Positions 55,224 to 62,474 of a DNA stretch of 64,000 nt are shown piece after piece; within the stretch, counting starts at the first letter, position 1; every line of letters starts with the position of its first letter. The stretch spans positions 2,914,001 through 2,978,000 of the forward strand of contig OZ252093.1 of the NCBI GenBank assembly GCA_965248175.1, in the 5' to 3' direction. A program made the translations under genes and the position numbers. Source of the stretch: VXPQ01 sp965248175 (GTDB lineage: Bacteria; Bacteroidota; Rhodothermia; Rhodothermales; VXPQ01). The notes beneath the pieces were generated by a model. That model saw nothing but the letters and a program-made list of their open reading frames with translations, was not told the origin of the DNA and ran no database searches.

Positions 55224-56276
55224 TCAGGCAAAACAAATGCAAACAGGGGAAGGGATATCGAGACCCTGGCCGGTCGCGGACAACCTCCCGGTGGCCTCGT
55301 CGATCTCGAAAACGGCAATGCGGTCCGTATGCCGGTTGGCTACCAGCAGGAAATGATCGTATATGCAGAAATTGCGCGGCCAGTGCCCCCCGGTATGGAT
55401 GTGCTGCACGGGCCGGAGTCCATCCGATGTAATTTCGAATGCAGCGATGCTGTCGTGGCCCCGGTTCGACCCGTACAGGAACCGCCCGTTCGGATGCACA
55501 TGCAGGTCTGCCGAATCGTTGCGCTCGACAAAATCCTCCGGCAAGGTGGTGATCGTCTGCGTTTCCGTGAGCCTGCCCTGTGCGGCGTCCCAGTCGAAAG
55601 CGGTCACCGTAGAACCCAGTTCGTTGATCACGAAGGCCCGTGCTCCGTCGGGATGGAACACGAAATGCCGGGGTCCTGCGCCCGGCGCCAGATCGACCGG
55701 GGGTTGGTCGGCAGGATGCAAACCCCCCTCTTCGTCAAGCCGGTAAATCAGCACCCGATCCTGCCCCAGGTCGGCCACGAGCGCATAGCGGCCCGCTGCA
55801 TCGGGCACGATGCAATGCGCGTGAGGCCCTTCCTGCCGCGCAGGGTTCACGCCGGAGGCGCCCTCGTGCTGCACGAAGGTGACCGCCTCGCTCACCCCGC
55901 CATCCTCGCGCACCGCAAACACGGCAAGACTGCCGCTGCTGTAATTGGAAACGAGGACGAACCGCCCGTCCGGCGTAAGCGCAACGTAGCACGGATCGGA
56001 ACCGTGCGTGGGCGCCGCATTGATCGGATACAAGCCGTTGTCGATGCCGAAAGCATGCAGGCCGCCACCGAACACTCCCTCGAACTCGAGCGTCTCGCTG
56101 ACTGCATATAAAAACTTCCCGGAGGCATCGAGGGTCAGGAAAGAAGGGTTTTGCATGCCCCCTGCATGGCCGGTGATCTGCATCGAACCGGTTTGCGGAT
56201 CGAATTGCCCGGTGTAGATGCCCTTGCTCCCCCGCTCCGAGTACGTCCCTACGTAGAAAGTCACTCCTGTACCCAT
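55224..56276 (-). CDS. Lactonase family protein (6-phosphogluconolactonase/YbhE type)
   Basis: The 350-residue seven-bladed propeller begins TFYVGTYSERGSKGIYTGQ and has NPSFLTLDASGKFLYAVSE, HAHCIVPDAAGRYALVADLG, GAGPRHFVFHPDGARAFVINE and HTGGHWPRNFCI, the hallmark of YbhE lactonases. It should open a sugar lactone. Its ATG overlaps the amidohydrolase stop by 16 bases, so the two are coupled. A lactonase in this operon points to a pathway with a sugar-acid lactone step. Confidence 0.92.
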   Translation of the reverse strand: MGTGVTFYVGTYSERGSKGIYTGQFDPQTGSMQITGHAGGMQNPSFLTLDASGKFLYAVSETLEFEGVFGGGLHAFGIDNGLYPINAAPTHGSDPCYVALTPDGRFVLVSNYSSGSLAVFAVREDGGVSEAVTFVQHEGASGVNPARQEGPHAHCIVPDAAGRYALVADLGQDRVLIYRLDEEGGLHPADQPPVDLAPGAGPRHFVFHPDGARAFVINELGSTVTAFDWDAAQGRLTETQTITTLPEDFVERNDSADLHVHPNGRFLYGSNRGHDSIAAFEITSDGLRPVQHIHTGGHWPRNFCIYDHFLLVANRHTDRIAVFEIDEATGRLSATGQGLDIPSPVCICFA

Positions 56277-57718
56277 GACTCTTTGGAAATACCATTCATA
56301 TCCCACACGACGCGGCCCGCCCGCACTGTGAGTTCGGCCTCGATTTTATGGACGCCGTCCATCCGGTACCCATCCACATCCCAAAATCCGAAATCTCCCG
56401 CGCGGACCCGGAACACCGCCACATCCGCCTCTGCCCCCACATCCAGATGCCCCAGTTCGTCTCGCTGTATCACGTGCGCCGGGGACCAGGTCGAGGCGCG
56501 AATCACCTCTTCGAGCGGCATGCCGAGATTGAGGAATTTGGACATGACGTTCGCCATGTCCTTCATGCCATGATTCATGCTGCCGGTGTGCAGGTCCGTG
56601 CTGATCGTATGCGGCCACAGACCCGCCTCCGTTGCAGGAACAGCCACGGAATAGAAGAAACTGCCACCGCCGTGCCCCACATCGAACACAATGCCGCGCT
56701 CCGCCGCTTCAAGAACAAAGGGCCGCAGCACCCCGTCCTCCACGATGGCTTCGCGGCGCGATACCGCCGCATACGCATGGGTAAAGATATCGCCGGGGCG
56801 AAGGTGATCCAGGAAAAGCTCGCGCAGCGGCAACGGGGGATCGGCTCTCCCGAAATCGATCATCACGGGGACACCGGCTTGCCGCCCCGCCTCCACAGCC
56901 CGCTCCACGGGAGTCCAGTCCCGTCCGAGGTAATGGGCCAGTTTCACGCCCACGACCACATCCGCGTATAGCCCGGCAGCCATGGCCGTCAGTTTGGAGT
57001 CCATGTCGGACAGGTCCTGCTCGATGGGCTCTCCCTTCATCCCCTGGCCGACGATATTCAGGAACGCCAGCACACGGGTTTCCGCATGACCTACCGTTTG
57101 TTCGATGAATGTGCGGATGGTGCGCCAGCCGGCCCCGCCCGTATCCACGATTGTCGTCACGCCGGACCGGAAGGCGAAGGCGTCGGGAGGCAGGCTGCCG
57201 TAGCTGTTCGCCAGGTAGTTGTCGGCCACGGTGCCGTGAAACACATGCGCGTGCATATCGATGAGTCCGGGCGTCACGTAGAGACCCGAGGCATCCACCA
57301 CCTGCTCCGCACGCGCGGGATCAATATGCCCGGCAACCTCGGCGATCCGCCCGCCGGCGATCCCCACGTCGCGTACCCCGTCCACGCCGTTTTTCGGGTC
57401 GATGACATGCCCACCCTTAATCAGCAGGTCCAAGGGAGCATCGCGGGACGTCAAGGGCGTATCGCGGGACGTCAAGGGCGTATCGGGGGACGTCAAGGTA
57501 GTATCGGGGGACGTCAAGGTAGTATCGGGGGACGTCAAGGGAGCGTCGCGGGGCGTCAAGGGAGCATCGCGGGATATCAAGGGAGCGTAGCGGGACATAA
57601 TAGTACTCTGCTGCGCGGTCCTGTCCTGTCCGGCAACGCTTCCCGTCATGAACATGAACAAACAGGCCATCAGATACGACGAGGTTACGAAATTCGGCTT
57701 CATTTTTTTCTTCACCAT
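56261..57718 (-). CDS. Secreted amidohydrolase with heptad-repeat linker
   Basis: The 485-residue protein has a signal region (FVTSSYLMACLFMFMTGSVAG), then eight tandem seven-residue units (SRDAPLT/SPDTTLT type) and then an amidohydrolase-fold enzyme of the COG3964 kind: DASGLYVTPGLIDMHAHVFHG (split here as TPGLIDMHAHVFHG), VMIDFGRADPPLP, VFDVGHGGGSFFYS and TISTDLHTGSMN, which give the metal-binding His, His and Asp. Such enzymes deacetylate or open ring amides; substrate is unknown. It sits between the ROK kinase and the lactonase in one operon. The linker is unlike other relatives I know. Confidence 0.88.
   Translation of the reverse strand: MVKKKMKPNFVTSSYLMACLFMFMTGSVAGQDRTAQQSTIMSRYAPLISRDAPLTPRDAPLTSPDTTLTSPDTTLTSPDTPLTSRDTPLTSRDAPLDLLIKGGHVIDPKNGVDGVRDVGIAGGRIAEVAGHIDPARAEQVVDASGLYVTPGLIDMHAHVFHGTVADNYLANSYGSLPPDAFAFRSGVTTIVDTGGAGWRTIRTFIEQTVGHAETRVLAFLNIVGQGMKGEPIEQDLSDMDSKLTAMAAGLYADVVVGVKLAHYLGRDWTPVERAVEAGRQAGVPVMIDFGRADPPLPLRELFLDHLRPGDIFTHAYAAVSRREAIVEDGVLRPFVLEAAERGIVFDVGHGGGSFFYSVAVPATEAGLWPHTISTDLHTGSMNHGMKDMANVMSKFLNLGMPLEEVIRASTWSPAHVIQRDELGHLDVGAEADVAVFRVRAGDFGFWDVDGYRMDGVHKIEAELTVRAGRVVWDMNGISKESWVQE
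57428..57595 (-). repeat. Tandem 21-bp coding repeat (eight heptads)
   Basis: Eight direct 21-bp units spell seven-residue repeats of the SRDxPLT/SPDTxLT type just after the signal peptide of the amidohydrolase. The unit is a multiple of three, so slippage changes linker length without a frameshift. The opposite strand is open too. Confidence 0.92.
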
Positions 57719-57774
57719 GCTATCGTCTTTTCCTTTTCCGGACCGGTCCGGGCTGCCATTCGCCCGGCGCTCTC

Positions 57775-58758
57775 TTATTCGCCCGGACCTGCGCGTTCCG
57801 CCCGTTCCCAGGCAAGGGCCGCCGCACCCAGGACCCCGGCATGATTTCCCAGTTCCGAAAGTACGACAGGCACCGAACTTCCTCGCGGATATCGAAAAAC
57901 ATGCTCATCGATGTGCGCCTGCACGCGGTCCAGAAAATGCCCGGCTGCGTTCGCCCCCCCGCCCCCAAGGATAATGATTTCGGGGGCATACATATGCACC
58001 ACACTGACCAGAAACCACCCGAGGGCCGTCGTCCACCGATCCAGCACGTCAAGACATAAGGCGTCTTCCTGTTCCGCTCCGCGAATGACCGCCTCGAAAT
58101 CGACGGCATGAGGATTCTCGAAATACAGGTCGTTGAGCACCGACGGCAGGCCGCGTTGAAGGCCATCCCGCGCCATCATGGCGAGGCTCGTCGCCGCGCA
58201 CAAAATGTTGGCGGCGCCCATCCCCCGCGTAATACAACGCCGGTCGCTATGCGCATCCTGAATGATGTGACTCGCCTGGGTGCCGAACATCAGATGGGGA
58301 TCGCGGAGCACCTTGCCATCGAGCATCACGCCCGACCCCACGCCGGTTCCCAGCGTAATCGTGACGACCCATTTACGGCCTTGCGCCAGCCCGTAGCGGG
58401 CTTCCGCAAGAATACACAACCGCCCATCGTTGTCCGCAATGACCGGAACGCCTGTGGCCTCCTTCAGACGCGGCACAATGGGAAATCCCTCCACTTTCAG
58501 TTTGCCGGGCAGCAGTACGCTCCCGAATTCCGGATCGACTGCGCCGGGAAATCCCAGTCCGATCGCCGCAGGCCGGCGCCCAAGGGCTTCCGCAACCCGC
58601 TCCGTCTCTTCCACCATCGCCCCAAGAATCCCCTCGGGCGGCAATGAAAACCCCGACGGCCGGATGCCCGGCTCCGTCAGTTCGCCGGAGGCCGACACGG
58701 CCCCGCTCTTGATACGGGTCCCGCCGACATCGAATCCTATGACGTATTCCTCAGGCAT
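57775..58758 (-). CDS. ROK-family sugar kinase
   Basis: The 327-residue kinase has the phosphate-binding start VIGFDVGGTRIKSG, GLGFPGAVDPEFG, the catalytic Asp in VIADNDGRLCIL, TLGTGVGSGVMLDG and LGGGGANAAGHF. The usual ROK zinc motif (GHxxxxxxGxxCxCGxxGC) is not seen; the place is taken by ASHIIQDAHSDRRCITRGMG. It should phosphorylate a sugar or amino sugar. The start overlaps the SIS gene stop by 8 bases. ATG 58758 is chosen as the first Met of the domain. Confidence 0.92.
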   Translation of the reverse strand: MPEEYVIGFDVGGTRIKSGAVSASGELTEPGIRPSGFSLPPEGILGAMVEETERVAEALGRRPAAIGLGFPGAVDPEFGSVLLPGKLKVEGFPIVPRLKEATGVPVIADNDGRLCILAEARYGLAQGRKWVVTITLGTGVGSGVMLDGKVLRDPHLMFGTQASHIIQDAHSDRRCITRGMGAANILCAATSLAMMARDGLQRGLPSVLNDLYFENPHAVDFEAVIRGAEQEDALCLDVLDRWTTALGWFLVSVVHMYAPEIIILGGGGANAAGHFLDRVQAHIDEHVFRYPRGSSVPVVLSELGNHAGVLGAAALAWERAERAGPGE

Positions 58759-59542
58759 GCTCCGAATTATTCCCGGCATACATGTGTGCAAGACTCTTGC
58801 GGTAGGCCTCGTAAAAACGATCCAGTTGTTCCTCGGCGCTCGTGTTGCCAACGAACTGGTGACTCGGTAGCACCTCCGGGCAAATGCCCTTTGCAAGGAG
58901 CCGCTCCGCCACCTCCACACGCAGCATGTTGATCAGCATACCACCCGTGACGGTGGATACGGGACCCGTGCGCCACTCCATCCCTTCCAGTTCCAGCACG
59001 CAATCTCCCGGAGGGGACTGGTTGTCCAGCACCACATCGGCGACATCAACGAGTTTCTTGCCGGAGGAATGGGCCGGCGGGGATTGCTCGCAATGATTCC
59101 GGGACAGGATACCGATCACCGGCATACCGCGCCGCTGCGCACCCAGCGCCATTTCCACGATGAGCGGGCGAATCCCGGACGTCGAAATAACAATGAACGC
59201 ATCATGCGGACCAAAATGGAACCCCTTTAGAATTTCCTCTGCGTAGCCCTCGTATTTCTCGAGAAAAAGCGGACCGCGGAGCCCATTCGTCCCCACAATG
59301 GAGGAATGATTCGAAATAGCTTGCTCGACGAGCGCCACGAAGCCCACAAAGCCGCCTTGCCTCGGGGTCATTTCCTCGCACATCATCCGGGAGTGCCCCG
59401 CGCCAAAGAGAAACACGAGCCCTCCCCTGGCGATGCGCTCGGCGCACAACTCGGCGGCCTGCTCGATGTGGGGAAGCTGCGTGTCTCGCAGGCGTTCCAG
59501 CAGTTCGATGGTTTTGTCGTAGTAGGTTTGTGCGGATCCCAT
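58751..59542 (-). CDS. SIS-domain sugar isomerase-like protein (UPF0309 type)
   Basis: The 263-residue single-SIS-domain protein has GGLVFLFGAGHSRMMCEEMT and AFIVISTSGIRPLIVEMAL, which bind phosphosugars, and GMEWRTGPVSTVTGGMLIN near the C-terminus. Members act as phosphosugar isomerases, deaminases or regulators. It lies 39 bp after the MFS porter and is coupled to the ROK kinase, which fits isomerising or deaminating the kinase product. Confidence 0.9.
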   Translation of the reverse strand: MGSAQTYYDKTIELLERLRDTQLPHIEQAAELCAERIARGGLVFLFGAGHSRMMCEEMTPRQGGFVGFVALVEQAISNHSSIVGTNGLRGPLFLEKYEGYAEEILKGFHFGPHDAFIVISTSGIRPLIVEMALGAQRRGMPVIGILSRNHCEQSPPAHSSGKKLVDVADVVLDNQSPPGDCVLELEGMEWRTGPVSTVTGGMLINMLRVEVAERLLAKGICPEVLPSHQFVGNTSAEEQLDRFYEAYRKSLAHMYAGNNSEHA

Positions 59543-59581
59543 GCGTTCTATCTTGTGAAATAAGGTCTTGTATACGGCAAT

Positions 59582-60952
59582 TTACCCCCGACTCATCCAG
59601 TAGGCTTCAATTTCTTCCAGGCTCTTGCCCTTCGTTTCCGGCAACACCTTCCAACCGAGATAAATGGCCGGGGCGCACAGCACGGCGAACAGCCAGAACG
59701 TACCGCTCGGCTGCAAGGTCTCCAGCAACCACGGCACCGTCTGCCCCACGAGCGCCGTACCACCCCATAGGGCAAAGGTGGCGACGGACATGGCCCGCCC
59801 CCGCACGCGCGTCGGGTACATCTCCGCGAGCAATACCCAGATGACCGGGCCGAACGAAGCGGCAAAGCAGGCGATGTAAAGCAGAATAAAGATCAGCAGC
59901 CACGGACCTTCCGTCGCGCCGAACCGGAAGAGCGCTCCGATGACAAGCAGCGAAACGACCAGCCCCGATACCCCCCCGATGAGAAGCGGCCTTCTGCCGA
60001 GGTCGTCTATTTTCCAGATGGCGACCAGGGTAAACAAAACATTCACGACACCGATCACAACCTGCCCGCCCAAGGCATCACCCAGCGTAAAACCGGCTTC
60101 CTCGAGAATCCTCGGCCCGTAGTAAATGATGGCGTTGATGCCGCTCACCTGGGTCAGAAAGCCAAGGCTCACACCGAGCAGGATAGAAAACCGGATGCCG
60201 CGATGCCCCAGAATACGCTTCCAGGATTCCGGCTCCTGGGCCAGCGTCGTTTCGATTTCCTCGACCTGAACGGCGGCGGTTTCCGCATCCTCCAGCTGCG
60301 CCAGAATCTTCCGGGCTTCGTCGGGACGGCGCCGTGCAACCAGCCAGCGTGGGCTTTCCGGCACAATGAACAGCAACAAAAGGAAAAGCAGCGCGGGAAT
60401 GGATTCACTGCCGAGCATGCCGCGCCACACCTCGTTTCCGGCGAAAATGCCTTCGGACACGCCGGGCGCCCGTTGCAGCAGCCAGGCATTCACAAAGTAC
60501 GAACACAGGATGCCGACCGTGATGGCCAACTGGTACATCGACACCATGCGCCCGCGAACGCGAGACGGCGAAACTTCAGAGATATACAGTGGAGACAGCA
60601 TGGAGGCCATACCGACGCCCACCCCGCCAACGAGCCGGTACACAATGAGCATGAAATGCCCGCCGGAATACGCGCAACCGATCGCGGAAAGCAGAAACAG
60701 CGCGGCGGACAGCATCAGAATGCGCTTGCGCCCGAACCGGTCGCTCAGGAAACCCGCCACCGTAACACCCAGAATGCACCCGATCAGCGCCGAGCTTACG
60801 TACCATCCCTCCATGACCGGGCCCAGTCCGAACTTGTCTTTCACGAACCCGATCGTGCCGGAAATAACCGCCGTGTCGTAACCGAACAGGAACCCGCCGA
60901 GCGACGCAATGAGTGCGAGGCGCAGCAAATAGCGAGAAGAAGAACGAGACAT
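59582..60952 (-). CDS. MFS sugar porter (XylE/GLUT type)
   Basis: The 456-residue transporter has 12 helices and sugar-porter signatures: GFLFGYDTAVISG, SDRFGRKRILML, YISEVSPSRVRGRMVSMYQL, VPESPRWLVARRR, QVSGINAIIYYGPRI, DLGRRPLLIGG, EMYPTRVRGRAMS and PETKGKSLEEIE. It imports a monosaccharide with protons. ATG 60952 begins the first helix. It follows the LysR gene by eight bases. Confidence 0.95.
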   Translation of the reverse strand: MSRSSSRYLLRLALIASLGGFLFGYDTAVISGTIGFVKDKFGLGPVMEGWYVSSALIGCILGVTVAGFLSDRFGRKRILMLSAALFLLSAIGCAYSGGHFMLIVYRLVGGVGVGMASMLSPLYISEVSPSRVRGRMVSMYQLAITVGILCSYFVNAWLLQRAPGVSEGIFAGNEVWRGMLGSESIPALLFLLLLFIVPESPRWLVARRRPDEARKILAQLEDAETAAVQVEEIETTLAQEPESWKRILGHRGIRFSILLGVSLGFLTQVSGINAIIYYGPRILEEAGFTLGDALGGQVVIGVVNVLFTLVAIWKIDDLGRRPLLIGGVSGLVVSLLVIGALFRFGATEGPWLLIFILLYIACFAASFGPVIWVLLAEMYPTRVRGRAMSVATFALWGGTALVGQTVPWLLETLQPSGTFWLFAVLCAPAIYLGWKVLPETKGKSLEEIEAYWMSRG

Positions 60953-60960
60953 GACGGCGT

Positions 60961-61860
60961 TTACAGGGACTGGGACGGCGCAGATGGTTGCGCGGAACGA
61001 ACCGCTTCCACAAAATGGCGAAGCACAGGATCCGGATCGTCTTCCGGCCACACCATTCTGAGGAGAAGATGGGGTGCGGGACCGGCAAGCGGCACGAACC
61101 GCACATCCTGCGTACCCGGTCGATTCCGCAGCGAAGCAGGCACAAAGGCCACGCCCAGGCCTGCTCCCACCATACCCAGCGCCACGCCCATGCGGTTTGC
61201 CCGCTGCGCAATGCGCGGACCGAATCCCGCCTGCCTGCACAAATCAATGAGGCCGTCGAACAATTCCGGCTCGGAAGACCGATCCACCATCACGAAGGAT
61301 TCTGCGGCCAGATCAGTCAAAGCTATTTCGGATGCACCGGCAAGAGGATGGCGGACCGGCAAAGCCAGCAGCACCTCCTCGCGGGCCACCACCTCGGAAG
61401 CGAAATCCTCGGGGCAGGGGCCGGAAAACCCTACGGAGATCGTTCGGCGGCGAAGCGCATCCGGTTGTTCGTGCGTCTGCATTTCGCGCAGGGTGAGTGC
61501 AATACGGGGGTGACGTTCCCGGAACCGGCGCAGGAGGCGGGGCAGCACCCCGTACATGGCATATCCTGTGAACCCGATGACGAGGCGGCCCTCCTCCCCG
61601 TGCGCAGCCCGCAGCGCTTCGCGGCGGGCGATCTCCACCTGATCGAGCGTACGTCGGGCTTCCTGCAAAAACGCCGTTCCCGCCCCCGTCAACTCCACGG
61701 CATGACCGCTCCGGTCGAACAACTGCACGCCCAGTTCTTCCTCGAGACGCTGTATCTGACGGCTCAACGTGGGCTGGCTCAGGGAAACGCGCTCAGCGGC
61801 ACGGCTGAAGTTCTTTTCCTCGGCGGCGGCCACGAAAGAAAGGATGTGCTGAGTGTCCAT
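60961..61860 (-). CDS. LysR-family transcriptional regulator
   Basis: The 299-residue regulator has an N-terminal winged helix (FVAAAEEKNFSRAAERVSLSQ, TLSRQIQRLEEELGVQLFDR) and a C-terminal effector-binding domain (GRLVIGFTGYAMYGVLPRLL, GMVGAGLGVAFVPASL). It is the first gene of the seven-gene sugar operon, unlike the usual divergent LysR layout, so it would regulate its own transcript. A palindromic site lies just upstream. The inducer is presumably the imported sugar. Confidence 0.94.
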   Translation of the reverse strand: MDTQHILSFVAAAEEKNFSRAAERVSLSQPTLSRQIQRLEEELGVQLFDRSGHAVELTGAGTAFLQEARRTLDQVEIARREALRAAHGEEGRLVIGFTGYAMYGVLPRLLRRFRERHPRIALTLREMQTHEQPDALRRRTISVGFSGPCPEDFASEVVAREEVLLALPVRHPLAGASEIALTDLAAESFVMVDRSSEPELFDGLIDLCRQAGFGPRIAQRANRMGVALGMVGAGLGVAFVPASLRNRPGTQDVRFVPLAGPAPHLLLRMVWPEDDPDPVLRHFVEAVRSAQPSAPSQSL

Positions 61861-61881
61861 GATCGGACCGCAGTAATTGAA

Positions 61882-61920
61882 TTATGCATAATTTGCATAA
61901 AGATAGGGCCTATTATGCAA
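61882..61920. promoter_or_regulatory. Putative LysR operator (TTATGCA...TGCATAA)
   Basis: TTATGCA, five bases, TGCATAA form an inverted repeat with the LysR-type T-N11-A layout, 22 bp upstream of the LysR start. A third half-site TTATGCAA lies at 61913-61920. The arrangement of one strong and one extra half-site is typical of autoregulated LysR promoters. Confidence 0.5.
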
Positions 61921-62474
61921 TTATTCTATAGGTCGATATTTTCAATGACTTTCCAGCGCGGTTTGGTCCCGGATGGGTCCCTGAGAGCCTATACTTGAAC
62001 ACCTTTTAAATCCTGCACGAATCCGGACACCCTCCCGGGCTTCAGGATGCAACAGCGTGATTCGACTGAGGAAGCGTTTGAATCGAAGATAAAGCCATGC
62101 CAGGATCGACTATTTTTGAGTACATTGGAATGTCGTATCTGGCCCAGTATAATCCATGCGATGAGGGGTTACTTATCTTGTTCAGATCAGCCAGTAGCCA
62201 AACCTGACATAAACCGATACCTGACCGGCGTACATTTATGAAGGAACGAGACTTTCTATCCCCTGCGGCGGCTATCGGCATCAGTGCTATTGCCCTGGGT
62301 TCCCCGGCGCTTTCTGGCTGTACTCCACAACCTGGCCGAAGATACCACCGAACTCGATGACCTGGCGGCGGCCATCAAGTAGGATCGGGTACCCTGCCTC
62401 ATCGAAATATGGACGGCGTGGGCCAAGCGCATGGATGTACTTCCCTACCCGGACCAACGTACCAACCAAAACGC
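61921..62474 (+). other. Gene-poor stretch with decayed gene remnants
   Basis: No intact gene is seen in these 550 bp. At 62238 a frame begins MKERDFLSPAAAIGISAIAL and reaches a Cys (PALSGC), a Tat or lipoprotein-like leader, but stops soon after. From about 62300 another plus frame ends RFLAVLHNLAEDTTELDDLA and a stop at 62380, which looks like the tail of a protein. The two together suggest a collapsed gene. A minus frame (62469-62287) is also open but unrecognised. Confidence 0.45.

Noticed and set aside
57428..57595. Possible short CRISPR array or minisatellite
   Set aside because: The 21-bp units are contiguous without spacers and stay in frame inside a secreted enzyme.
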